64,000 bases of DNA from contig NZ_FOLG01000004.1 in NCBI RefSeq assembly GCF_900112335.1, forward strand, positions 124,001-188,000. The letters run 5' to 3'. Shown here piece by piece: positions 43,710-52,226 of the stretch; position 1 is the first letter of the stretch; each line of letters begins with the position of its first letter. The stretch is from Tropicimonas isoalkanivorans. GTDB lineage: Bacteria; Pseudomonadota; Alphaproteobacteria; Rhodobacterales; Rhodobacteraceae. The notes under the pieces were generated by a model. The model was not told the origin of the DNA and searched no databases. It saw only the letters and a list, made by a program, of their open reading frames with translations. Made by a program: the position numbers and the translations under genes.

Positions 43710-44957
43710 TCAGCCTGCCTCGACCTCGCTCGCGATAAGTTCGTGCAGCGAAGCGGCGACCTTGGCGATTTCCTTGCGGAGCGGGTTCTTTCCCGCGTTT
43801 TCGGACAGGGGCAGGCCGTGGTCGCAGGCCTGGGAAATCTGTTTCTGCCCGTCGGGGAGCATCAGTTCGATGTCGATATCGAGGCTCTCGGCCATGCGCT
43901 TCACGCGGGCCTTGCCTTGCAGGTCCGTGTAACGCGGCGAGCGGTTCAGGGCGAACCGCATCTTCTCGTAGGGCAGATCCTCGCTTTTCAGCAGGCGCAC
44001 GAACCGCAACGCGTTCTGGGCCGACCGCATGTCGAGTTCCATCACTGCGAAATAGACGTTCGCGTGACCCAGGACCGTTTCCGTCCAGGACACGAGGGTC
44101 TTGGGCATGTCGATCACGACCACGTCGAAATTGGCGCGGGCCATGTCGAGCAGGGCGGCAATATCGTCCGGGCCGACCAGATCCAAGGGCAGCATGTCCG
44201 CGGGGGCGGTGAGCACGTGGAGCCGCTCGCCGAACACCTGCATCGCCTGCAGGAAGCTCTCCGTGTCCATCGTCGGGATGTCGGACAGCAGCTCGTAGAC
44301 GAGGTCGCGGCGCGGCAGGTCGAGGTAGGTCGAGGTTGAGCCGGTCTGGAAATCGAGATCGAGCAGGCAGACGCTGGGCCCGTTCTTCTTGTCCTTGATG
44401 GCCAGTTCCCAGGCCAGGTTAACCGCGAAGGTGGTCGCGCCGACGCCGCCCGCAAGCCCGTGCACCGCGAAAATAGCACCTTCGCGGCCGGTCTGGGTGC
44501 CGTGTGCGAAGGATGCCGGATCGCCGGGTGGCATCATGGGGCGTGGATCGGGCACGCGCAGGCGGGCGATGGCCTCGCGCAACGCGCCTTCGGGCAGGGG
44601 ATAGGGCAGGAAGTCCGTCGCGCCGGATCGCAGAAGGCGGTGGAGAACGGAGGGGCTCACGTCTTCGGCGATCACGATGACCTTGACCCCGCGATTGCCG
44701 GCCATGGTGATCAGTTCGCCGATCCGGACCAGGTTCCCCTCGTCCTGGGCGTTCATCGCGATGGCGAGAAACTCCAGCGCGTCCGCATCGGGTTGTTCGA
44801 GAAAGGCGATGGCATCGTCGAAGGAAAGGTCCCCCCAGCCCTCGCCAAGCTCCGTTTCCATATCCTCAATCAGCAGATCGAAGTCCTGGACGTCGCGGCT
44901 GACAGTGCAGGCGACCACGGGGGCGGGCTCAGTTTGCAATGCCACACTACTTGTCAT
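43710..44957 (-). CDS. cpaE: Pilus-localisation ATPase CpaE/TadZ
   Basis: A 415-aa protein with an N-terminal receiver-like domain (about 15-135) lacking a typical phosphorylation site. The ParA/MinD-like ATPase domain (about 150-400) carries the deviant Walker A HGLAGGVGATTFAVNLAW and the switch VVVIDMPKTLVSWT. TadZ proteins direct the Tad machine to a pole. I chose MTSSVALQ as the start, after AAGGGCGAGAG; an ATG six codons earlier is possible. Confidence 0.9.
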   Translation of the reverse strand: MTSSVALQTEPAPVVACTVSRDVQDFDLLIEDMETELGEGWGDLSFDDAIAFLEQPDADALEFLAIAMNAQDEGNLVRIGELITMAGNRGVKVIVIAEDVSPSVLHRLLRSGATDFLPYPLPEGALREAIARLRVPDPRPMMPPGDPASFAHGTQTGREGAIFAVHGLAGGVGATTFAVNLAWELAIKDKKNGPSVCLLDLDFQTGSTSTYLDLPRRDLVYELLSDIPTMDTESFLQAMQVFGERLHVLTAPADMLPLDLVGPDDIAALLDMARANFDVVVIDMPKTLVSWTETVLGHANVYFAVMELDMRSAQNALRFVRLLKSEDLPYEKMRFALNRSPRYTDLQGKARVKRMAESLDIDIELMLPDGQKQISQACDHGLPLSENAGKNPLRKEIAKVAASLHELIASEVEAG

Positions 44958-45267
44958 ACGTCTCTCGCCCTTCATCAGAAAACGCGCCCGGTCCGGCTCT
45001 CGCAAAGGCCGTTTGGTTCGCGAAAAGGCCCCGGCAGCGTCGCTCGTGCCTGCGTACCGCACGCACTACTCCTGAGCGTCTGTTTGTTAGGAAAACCGGG
45101 CGAAAGTGAGGCCACATTGTCGAATTTGTGCGAATATGACCCCCTGTGGTCGGGGAACGGAGCTTCTGTTTCTGAGCGCGAACAAGTGCGGGACGGGGCG
45201 CCAAAACGCCGACGGCGCCGCCTTTTCAGACGACGCCGTGACCGTAGGTAGGTTGGTGGTGGTGGTT
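44958..45267. other. 310-base gap between cpaE and the small lipoprotein
   Basis: This gap breaks the otherwise tight tad cluster. It contains GGCGCC repeats (around 45197-45224) that could form a stem, and no open frame with family resemblance. In some tad loci an extra OmpA-like gene lies between the secretin and cpaE genes, so this could be the place of a lost gene; I see no remnant. It may instead hold a promoter for cpaE. Confidence 0.35.
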
Positions 45268-45582
45268 CTAATTGCTGATCCGCGCCGACCGGATGATGGC
45301 TGGCGGAGTTTCCGTCGCACTGTCCACGGCCTCCCGGTAGGCGAAGAGAGCGTACTTGCCGTCCTGCCGGCGACCCGGGCAAGCCGCGGAAAGCGGCTGG
45401 CCGTATTTCTCGATGGTCACCGGGGTGACCTTCCGGCAGGTCATGGCGAGCTGATTGTTCATCGTCGCGTTGCCGAATTCGCCCTGGTCGAGGAAAGCGC
45501 CGGCTTCCTCGTTCCAGTACGAGACGCAACCGGACAGGACGAGCGCGGTGCCGAGGGCGGCAAGGGTGAGGGGGGTTTTCAT
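45268..45582 (-). CDS. Small lipoprotein of the tad locus (CpaD-position)
   Basis: 104 aa: signal LTLAALGTALVLSGC with lipobox, then a soluble region with two further Cys (AMTCRKVTP, SAACPGRR) that may pair. It starts 5 bases after the secretin gene stop, where CpaD/RcpB-like accessory proteins sit, but is much shorter than CpaD and shows no clear CpaD motif. GGAGTGAGAG precedes the ATG. The longer open frame is antisense-like sequence and is rejected. Confidence 0.72.
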   Translation of the reverse strand: MKTPLTLAALGTALVLSGCVSYWNEEAGAFLDQGEFGNATMNNQLAMTCRKVTPVTIEKYGQPLSAACPGRRQDGKYALFAYREAVDSATETPPAIIRSARISN

Positions 45583-45587
45583 CTCTC

Positions 45588-46991
45588 TCACTCCATCACG
45601 TAGCCGTAGGAACCGGTGAAGTCCTGCCGGGCTACCTCGCCGGCACCGCCGGTGATGGGCCGACTGGTCACCGCCGTGATGCCCCGCATGAACAGCTGGT
45701 TCTCGGAGGGAGGGCGGACACGGTCGGTCGGCAGTGCGAGGGCATCGCCCCGTGTCGGCGTCACGAGGTGCGCCGTGACGATGATGACCAGTTCGGACTG
45801 CTCGCGCTGGTAGTCCGCGCTGCGGAACAGCGCGCCGAGCACCGGCACATCGCCGAGCCACGGAACCTGGGTCGAGAGGTCGGCGAAGTCGTCCTGCAGC
45901 AGGCCGGCGATGGCGAAGCTTTCGCCGTCACGCAGTTCCACGGTGCTCTGGGCGTTGCGGGTGGAGAAACCGGAAATCGAGAAGCCCGCGTCGGTGATGC
46001 CGATCGACGTGTCGATCTGGCTGACCTCGGCCTTCAGGTTCAGGTTGATGTTCTCTCCGATGACCCGCGGCGTCATGTTCAGCACGATACCGAAGGGTTT
46101 GTAGAAGACGGTAACATTCCCGTCGTCGTCCCGCGAGGGCACCGGGTACTCGCCGCCCGCCAGGAAGCTGGCCGCCTGGCCGGAGAGCGCGGTGAGGTTC
46201 GGTTCCGCAAGGGTCCTGACGAAGCCTTTGGATTCAAGGGCTTCGATGAGAACTGCGAATTCGACGTCGCCGTAGCCGAAGCCGACTTGTAGCGCACCCG
46301 AGGTGTCGGCGTCGAGGATCACGCCATCGGACGTGTCGCCGAGGTAGGCGCCGGTGCCGCCTTGGTAGCCGATGCTGCCGTTGTCGGCGGTGCCCTTGAG
46401 CGAGGTGGAGAAGCCGAGCGATTTGCGAACGGACCGGCTCATCTCGGCGAACCGGACCTTCATCATCACCTGTTGCGTGCCGCCGACCATCATCAGGTTG
46501 GACACCCGATCCGGGGCATAGCGATTCGCAAGGTCGATCGCCCGGTCGATGGCCTGGGCGCTGGTGACGGTCCCCGACAGCACAATGCCGTCGTTGGCGG
46601 GCCGGACCTCGATGGCCTCTCCGGGCAGAACCTCCCGGAGCCGCTCCTTCAATTCGCCGACATCGGCGGTCACCTGGACCTCGACGTTGGTAATCAGCGA
46701 TCCGTCCGGCGCGAGAAGCGTCAGCGTCGTCCGGCCCGGCGCCTTGCCGAGGACATAGATCGACTGCTCCGAGAGCGTCGAGATGTCAGCAATGCCGGGG
46801 TTTGCGATGGAAAGTTCGGCGAAAGCGATGTCGCTTTCGACCACTACGGCCCTGTTCATGGGGACCTTCAGGGCACGTTGGACCGTGCCGCCAGAGACCC
46901 GCAGGGTCTCGGCCATTGCCGGGGGAACATAGGCTGCACTGGCAAATGCAAGGCCGAGAAGACCCGCTCGCACAAGCGTCTTGACTGTCAT
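45588..46991 (-). CDS. cpaC: Tad secretin CpaC/RcpA
   Basis: A 467-aa outer-membrane channel: signal GLLGLAFASAAYVPPAMA, N-terminal domain (about 25-110; VVVESDIAFAELSIANPGI), a BON-like segment (about 115-180; EVRPANDGIVLSGTVTS), then the secretin domain (about 220-420) with GFGYGDVEFAVLIEALESKG, LTALSGQAASFLAGGEYPVP and VELRDGESFAIAGLLQDD. It forms the exit pore for the Flp pilus, helped by the lipoproteins downstream. Confidence 0.95.
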   Translation of the reverse strand: MTVKTLVRAGLLGLAFASAAYVPPAMAETLRVSGGTVQRALKVPMNRAVVVESDIAFAELSIANPGIADISTLSEQSIYVLGKAPGRTTLTLLAPDGSLITNVEVQVTADVGELKERLREVLPGEAIEVRPANDGIVLSGTVTSAQAIDRAIDLANRYAPDRVSNLMMVGGTQQVMMKVRFAEMSRSVRKSLGFSTSLKGTADNGSIGYQGGTGAYLGDTSDGVILDADTSGALQVGFGYGDVEFAVLIEALESKGFVRTLAEPNLTALSGQAASFLAGGEYPVPSRDDDGNVTVFYKPFGIVLNMTPRVIGENINLNLKAEVSQIDTSIGITDAGFSISGFSTRNAQSTVELRDGESFAIAGLLQDDFADLSTQVPWLGDVPVLGALFRSADYQREQSELVIIVTAHLVTPTRGDALALPTDRVRPPSENQLFMRGITAVTSRPITGGAGEVARQDFTGSYGYVME

Positions 46992-47195
46992 GGTGACCCT
47001 GCCTCTCGATCACGTCAATTAAGCGGGTCTTCCGCCCGCATCTCGGGCCACAGTGCATTCGATTGCAATTTATTGCAAGAATCAGGGCGTTGTGGAGGGA
47101 ATCTTATGTAGTGAACCCGCAACAGTTTTCAGACTGTCGCGGGCTCACATAAGCAGGGCAGAGGGGTGCGGCGCGCTGTTCCGGCGCCCGGGCCG

Positions 47196-48080
47196 TCAGT
47201 TGACGCAGGGGATTTCCTGTTCGATCACCTCGGCACCGCGGCGGATCTTGGTCGTGCAGACCTGCTTTTGCAGGATCACCTCGGGCGCCTTGTCCACCAG
47301 GCCCAGCAGTGCTTTCTGATCCACCTGGCTCACTTGCGCCACGGTATCGTCCTTCGCGCCGACGAGCGACAGGGTCAGCCGGCCAGTGGACTGCGCCTGC
47401 GCCAGGGCCGCGACCTGCTGCGGCGACGCTTCGATCGTCACGGTGCGCGCGATGACGGGAGACACACGTGCCGTGTCCGAAATCTGGTCCACCGCGATCA
47501 GCTTGACGTTGGTCTCGATCAGCTTGGTGATGTCGCCGTAATTCTGCGAGTTGGTCGAGGCATTGCCCGTCCAGTAGACGTCCACCCGGTCGCCCGGCCG
47601 CAGGAAGCCGGACACGCCGGAGGTCACGTCGACGCGGATCGCGAAGGCCCGCATGCCCTTGCTGAGCCGCGACGTGATCCCGGCATCCTCGCCCGGCTCC
47701 GTCACCTTGGAGGCCAGCAGCGGCTCGAAGGTTTTCATCGAATCGATCACGAAGCGATCCGGCATGCCGGTGGGAAACAGCAGGTTGGCGTCCCGCACGT
47801 CGGTATCCTCGAACTCGGACACGTCGCGCACGAAGGCGCCGGCGGGCACGCTGTCCTTCTGCCAGCGCACCCACTTTACATCTTCCTTCGTGAGTTCCTG
47901 GCCATACTCCTTGTCCGACAACATCACGACGACGTCCACCATGGGCGGCGCATCTCTCTGCGCGGCCAGCAAGGCATCCCGTTCCGCGCTCATGTTCGAC
48001 ATGAAGTTTTGCGCCGTATAGACAGCGAAACCGGCAAGCGCGATGCCGACGACAAGGACGATTGCAAAGATGATCCGCAT
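47196..48080 (-). CDS. cpaB: Pilus assembly protein CpaB/RcpC
   Basis: 294 aa with one N-terminal membrane helix (IIFAIVLVVGIALAGFAVY). A SAF domain (about 45-120; YGQELTKEDVKWVRW) and RcpC-type C-terminal region (KGMRAFAIRVDVTSGVSGFL; PGDRVDVYWTG) follow. It is thought to interact with the secretin at the periplasmic side. A C-terminal tail has two Cys (KQVCTTKIRRG, IPCVN). It precedes cpaC by 204 bases. Confidence 0.92.
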   Translation of the reverse strand: MRIIFAIVLVVGIALAGFAVYTAQNFMSNMSAERDALLAAQRDAPPMVDVVVMLSDKEYGQELTKEDVKWVRWQKDSVPAGAFVRDVSEFEDTDVRDANLLFPTGMPDRFVIDSMKTFEPLLASKVTEPGEDAGITSRLSKGMRAFAIRVDVTSGVSGFLRPGDRVDVYWTGNASTNSQNYGDITKLIETNVKLIAVDQISDTARVSPVIARTVTIEASPQQVAALAQAQSTGRLTLSLVGAKDDTVAQVSQVDQKALLGLVDKAPEVILQKQVCTTKIRRGAEVIEQEIPCVN

Positions 48081-48272
48081 GTCGTGCCCTTTCCCGTATT
48101 CTTTCTGGCAGGTCTACAAAATGCTCCTGCGCCAAGGCTGTTTCGACCTTCGTTCAGCAATGAGGCAGAAGCGTGGCCGCTGGATGGAGCGGTCGTGAAA
48201 CTGTCGACGCTCCCGGTGTTGATCGGGGCCAGGGGGTTCGACTGTGGCTCAGGGGGAGCGGTTCGGGACCGG

Positions 48273-48455
48273 TCACTCGGAAATCTGCGAGTCCGACACC
48301 ACCGGCGGCACTTGGCTTGCCTGGTGGCCATCGCCGCCGAGAAACATGCTGGTGGCCCCCAGGGCCAGGGCAACGGCACCGGCCGTGAGCACGATCCAGT
48401 CCAGTGTCACCGATCCAGTGTTCTCGCCGGGCAGATCTTCGGTCGATCGGACCAT
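48273..48455 (-). CDS. Second, divergent Flp-type pilin
   Basis: 60 aa: MVRSTEDLPGENTGSVTLDW, then a hydrophobic stretch IVLTAGAVALALGATSMFLGG and a polar tail. Alignment by eye with the 48691-48885 pilin keeps the S/AVTxDWxVLTA core and hydrophobic spacing, but the N-terminal leader is shorter and the Glu-Tyr-type motif is absent in both. A strong ribosome site (AGGAG, 7-base spacing) supports it. It may be a minor pilin or a degraded copy. Confidence 0.68.
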   Translation of the reverse strand: MVRSTEDLPGENTGSVTLDWIVLTAGAVALALGATSMFLGGDGHQASQVPPVVSDSQISE

Positions 48456-48690
48456 TACTGAGCTCCTGTTCCTTGGTGGTGGCTGACGGCGGTGGGCCCC
48501 TCGCGGCCGGGGCGTCTTACGTGTCGCGCAGCAATGTGACGAAATCGGGGGCGAGAGCAGGACGAAGACCTGACTTTTGAAAAATGTGCCCCGGGTCGCT
48601 GGCTTTTTTAAAAATGCTTGTGAAAACGCGAAAGTCGCGCCCACCAAATGGACGCGACTCTCGATCCGAACTGTCCGGGTGTTCGGACTA

Positions 48691-48885
48691 TCAGAAGGTC
48701 GTCTTGATCGTCTGGGCGCTGAGGCTGGTGTCGATCTTTTTGGAGACGTTTTCCACGCCACCGGAAACGGCTGCCAGCACGGCGATGCCGAGGCCAACGA
48801 TGGCGGCGGTCAGCACGACCCAGTCAACGGTCACGGCGCCGTCTTCGTCGTTGCGGAAGGTCTTGATCAGATTGAAGAGTTTCAT
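48691..48885 (-). CDS. flp: Flp/Fap-type major pilin
   Basis: 64 aa: a charged leader (MKLFNLIKTFRNDEDGA), then GAVTVDWVVLTAAIVGLGI, a hydrophobic helix as in Flp pilins, and a Lys/Asp tail (VENVSKKIDTSLSAQTI). Cleavage by CpaA is expected after the leader Gly, near DEDG/A. CGGAG lies 8 bases before the ATG. Its position at the 5' end of the locus and next to a second pilin supports the major-subunit role. Confidence 0.85.
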   Translation of the reverse strand: MKLFNLIKTFRNDEDGAVTVDWVVLTAAIVGLGIAVLAAVSGGVENVSKKIDTSLSAQTIKTTF

Positions 48886-49219
48886 CGGTACACTCCGAAA
48901 GGTGGTTTCGCTCAGTTCTCGCCGTTCGGATCGCTGTGAGCCAGCCTCTCTTATGGCTCGCTCTCCGGTTGGCATGGGTACAATAAGCCTGTGGATTGGG
49001 GCGAGACTTTGGCGCCTATCGTTCCTTGTTGGTACATTGCCGGGTTTTCGTGAACGACGGATGCCGCAATGATTCAATTGGCCTGCAAGTCGGGTCCTAT
49101 CGCTGTGGCCGGTACGCGCAACTCTTAAAAAATGCTGCACAGAATCAGGGCTTGCGCTGGAGTCGCGGCCGTTCATCTGCGATTCTGCAAAAAACAATCA
49201 TACCGAGCAGGACACATCC
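48886..49219. promoter_or_regulatory. Divergent promoter region between flp and the lytic transglycosylase
   Basis: 334 bases between divergent starts. It is AT-richer than neighbours (for example CTCTTAAAAAATGCTGC near 49122-49138) and must hold the promoters for the pilus locus and for the transglycosylase. No sigma-54 pair (GG-N10-GC) or clear CtrA site is seen, and no gene has codon bias here. Confidence 0.4.
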
Positions 49220-50134
49220 ATGGCTTTCATTTCCCGTGCCGGCGGATGGGCGGCGATCATTGCGGCGGTGGCGGTCTGCGCGCCCGCGGCGGCCGAGGGC
49301 ATTCCTCCGGAGAAGGATTTCACCTTCAAACGGGTCAAGGTCGGCGCGCCGACGGCCGTGGGGCGGCGTATTCTCGTGCAGATCGACCCGCAGGAACAGG
49401 CGCGCCTGCTCGAACTCAACCCCGCCATTCCGCCGAAGCCCGACGTGCCTTGGCCGACGGAGCCCGGCGCTGAGGGGGCGCCCGGTGCGGAGGCAGATGG
49501 CGCGCCAGCAACGGTCGCGTCCTCCTACGACTGGTATTGGGACCTGATTTCGCCCAACCTGGCGGATGGCTCCTCGGGACGCATGGAGACCGCGCTGGCG
49601 GCGCTGCGGAACGGGCCGAACGGAACAGCGGTGCGCGCACCGCGGCTGGCCGCGTTGCAGGCCATCGCCGACGAGCACGGGGCCGCCATCCTGAAGGCCA
49701 CCGTCAACACGAAGGTCTCGCCTGCGCTCGCACTGGCGGTGATCGGCGTGGAAAGCGCGGGGCGGGCGGATGCCGTCAGTTCGGCCGGGGCAAGCGGACT
49801 GATGCAGCTCATGCCGGCCACCGCCGACCGATTCGGCGTGGCAGACCGCGCTGACCCGACTCAGAACATCGAGGGGGGCGTGGCCTATCTCGACTGGCTG
49901 TTGAAGCACTTCCAACGCGATCCGCTCCTGGCGCTGGCCGGCTACAACGCCGGCGAGAACGCGGTGCGCAAGCACCACGGCATCCCGCCCTACGCGGAGA
50001 CGCGCGACTACGTGCCGAAGGTTCTGGCGGCGTGGAACGTGGCCAAGGGGCTGTGCCTGTCGCCGCCGCAGCTCGTCTCCGACGGTTGCGTCTTCCGCAC
50101 CAGCCAGCAGACGGCTGCGCGCGTGGTGGACTGA
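49220..50134 (+). CDS. Lytic transglycosylase (SLT domain)
   Basis: 304 aa: signal region WAAIIAAVAVCAPAAAEG, a linker (about 60-95), and a C-terminal SLT domain (about 135-290). The catalytic Glu is in VIGVESAGRADAVSSAGA, and the GLMQLMPATADRFGV and AGYNAGENAVRKHHGI motifs are intact. It cleaves peptidoglycan; its place beside the pilus locus suggests it may open the wall for the machine, though it is divergent from it. Confidence 0.9.
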   Translation: MAFISRAGGWAAIIAAVAVCAPAAAEGIPPEKDFTFKRVKVGAPTAVGRRILVQIDPQEQARLLELNPAIPPKPDVPWPTEPGAEGAPGAEADGAPATVASSYDWYWDLISPNLADGSSGRMETALAALRNGPNGTAVRAPRLAALQAIADEHGAAILKATVNTKVSPALALAVIGVESAGRADAVSSAGASGLMQLMPATADRFGVADRADPTQNIEGGVAYLDWLLKHFQRDPLLALAGYNAGENAVRKHHGIPPYAETRDYVPKVLAAWNVAKGLCLSPPQLVSDGCVFRTSQQTAARVVD

Positions 50135-50172
50135 AGGGGCCGCCCCGAAGCGCGTCTTGCACCGGGCGCGGG

Positions 50173-50922
50173 TCAGATCGACATCTTCTTGAAGATCGGT
50201 TCGGGAATGGCCCGGATGATGGTCATGATGTAGCGCCAGAAGAACGGCGTATAGATAATGTTCTTGCGCTTCCGCTCGGCCTTCAGAATGGCGTCCGCCA
50301 CGGCCTCGGGCGGGGCGACGAGGAACATTCCGTCCAGCCCCCAGGTCATCGCCGTGTCGACGAAGCCCGGTTTCACTGTAACCGCGTGCGCGCCGGACCG
50401 GGTGAGGCGGTTGCGCAAGCCCGACATATAGGTGTGAAACCCGGCCTTGGCGGCGCCGTAGACGTAGTTTCCCACACGCCCCCTATCACCCGCGACGGAG
50501 CCGACCCCGACGATGGTGCCGCTGCCCCGCTCCTCCAGCATCGGCGCCAGAGCATGAATGAGGCGGGCGGGGCCGGTGAAGCTGTCGGTCACGACGCTGT
50601 CGATGAGGGACGGGTCCGAATCGATCAGGGCCTGCTCCGGCATGGAGCCGACGAAGACGGCGGCGTTGAGCGTGCCCTCGGCGGCGGCCATACGGGAGAG
50701 AATGGGCTCGAACGTGGCCGAATCGCGGGCGTCGAACCGTATCGGCTCCGCCCAGGCCGCGCCCCGATGCCGGCAGTCGGCGGCGGTGGCCTCCAGGTCG
50801 TCCATGTCGCGGCCGGCGAGCAGCAGGGCCGCCCCTCGCGCCGCCAGTTTGCGCGAGAGCGCACGGGCCATGGACGAGGTCGCCCCCAGGATCAACCAGC
50901 ATTCCTGTCGTGTCTCGGTCAT
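50173..50922 (-). CDS. SDR oxidoreductase, DprE2-like
   Basis: 249 aa. The N-terminal NAD(P) site reads LILGATSSMARALSRKLAARG, as in DprE2-type SDRs that have TS(S)xxA in place of TGxxxGxG. The catalytic Tyr and Lys are in YVYGAAKAGFHTY (YxxxK). DprE2 reduces decaprenyl-phospho-2-keto-ribose to the arabinose form. It overlaps the DprE1-like gene upstream by 4 bases (ATGA), strongly linking the two. The C-terminus has a hydrophobic stretch (FFWRYIMTIIRAIP) that may hold it at the membrane. Confidence 0.82.
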   Translation of the reverse strand: MTETRQECWLILGATSSMARALSRKLAARGAALLLAGRDMDDLEATAADCRHRGAAWAEPIRFDARDSATFEPILSRMAAAEGTLNAAVFVGSMPEQALIDSDPSLIDSVVTDSFTGPARLIHALAPMLEERGSGTIVGVGSVAGDRGRVGNYVYGAAKAGFHTYMSGLRNRLTRSGAHAVTVKPGFVDTAMTWGLDGMFLVAPPEAVADAILKAERKRKNIIYTPFFWRYIMTIIRAIPEPIFKKMSI

Positions 50923-52226
50923 TGAATCGTCCTCAACGCCAGCCGCCGAACGAGGTCGGTCTCGTACGCACCTTCCGGGTCTCGCGCGTTGACAAGTTCC
51001 GCCCAGGCCACGCGGTCGGGATACATGCGGTCCATCTGCTCCGGCTGCGCAAAGGCGTCCTTGGCGAGGTAGACACGGCCACCGGCCTCGTCGGCCATCG
51101 CGATCAGGCGGCGGATCATGCCGGGGGCTTCCTCGCGGGCCGGAAAATCGATGGCGAGCGTATAGCCCTCTGCCGGGAAGGACATCATGCCGGCCCGGCC
51201 GGGACCCATGCGCTTGAGCACTGCGAGAGGCGAGGCGAGGCCGGAGGCCGCCACCGCCGCCAGCATGTCGCGCAGGACGTCGCGCTCTGCGAGCGGCACC
51301 ACGCACTGGAACTGGTGGAAGCCGCGTTTGCCGTAAAGGCGGTTCCAGTCGTAAATCTTGTCGAGGGGGAAGAAGAAATCCTCCATCGGCTTGACCACCG
51401 TGCGGCCGCGCTCGGGAATTCGCCGGTAATAGGCCGCGTTGAACCCGCGCACGACGGTTCCGGCCAGAGCAAAGGGTGGCGCGTCGAAAGGCACGGTCCG
51501 CCCCCGTTTTGCCGGCGGGACAAGGCCGGCGCCGTTTTCCGCCTCTTCCAGGATGCCGCGCCCAAGGCTTGCTCCCGACGCCGTCGCGTCAATCCATCCG
51601 ACGGTGTAGGGCGCCTCCGAGACGTCCAGCAGGGAGAGATAGGTGTCCAGATCCGGCACGCGCCGTTCGGTGACCATCATCACCGGGCCCTTGATCCGCT
51701 GCATTTGCAGGCGCGCGGACCCGATGGGGCCGGTCTGCCCAATGCCGCCGACCGTCGCTTCGAAGAGCGGCTCCCCGGGGTGCACCTCGCTGCGGCCGTC
51801 CGGCTGGTGCAGGGTGAGGGAGGCGACATGCTGGCCGAAACTGCCCGCGTGGTGGTGGTTCTTGCCGTGGACGTCCATTCCGATCGCGCCGCCCACGGTG
51901 GCAAAGCCTGTGCCGGGAAGGACGGTGGGGAGCCAGCCGCGCGGGGCGAACAGGCGGACGATCTCGCTCAACTGGCAGCCGGCTTCGGCATCGAGCACGC
52001 CGGTGTCCGGATCGAAGCTCAGAATGCGGTCCAGCCGATCGGTCAGCACAGTGCGGCCGTGGCTGTTGAGGCAGGCGTCGGCATAGGACCGGCGCTGGCC
52101 GATGGCGGGGCAGGGGGAGTCGGCGGCGATCCGGTCCAGCGCGGAGGCCCGCTCCGGCCGGGCAAATTCGCCACGGGTCCGGTAGACCCGGCCCCATCCC
52201 CAGGCGTCAGTGGTTTTCCAGGTCAT
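50919..52226 (-). CDS. FAD-binding oxidoreductase, DprE1-like
   Basis: 435 aa. An N-terminal FAD domain (about 10-190) with RRSYADACLN, PGTGFATVGGAIGMDVHGKN and HHAGSFGQHV, the VGGAIGxDxHGKNHH pattern of DprE1-type oxidases. The C-terminal cap carries the substrate site (RGFNAAYYRRIPE; FHQFQCVVPL). DprE1 oxidises the 2'-OH of polyprenyl-phospho-ribose, the first half of an epimerisation to arabinose. The UPF0104-type gene overlaps its start by 20 bases, and the SDR gene its stop by 4. Confidence 0.85.
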   Translation of the reverse strand: MTWKTTDAWGWGRVYRTRGEFARPERASALDRIAADSPCPAIGQRRSYADACLNSHGRTVLTDRLDRILSFDPDTGVLDAEAGCQLSEIVRLFAPRGWLPTVLPGTGFATVGGAIGMDVHGKNHHHAGSFGQHVASLTLHQPDGRSEVHPGEPLFEATVGGIGQTGPIGSARLQMQRIKGPVMMVTERRVPDLDTYLSLLDVSEAPYTVGWIDATASGASLGRGILEEAENGAGLVPPAKRGRTVPFDAPPFALAGTVVRGFNAAYYRRIPERGRTVVKPMEDFFFPLDKIYDWNRLYGKRGFHQFQCVVPLAERDVLRDMLAAVAASGLASPLAVLKRMGPGRAGMMSFPAEGYTLAIDFPAREEAPGMIRRLIAMADEAGGRVYLAKDAFAQPEQMDRMYPDRVAWAELVNARDPEGAYETDLVRRLALRTIQ

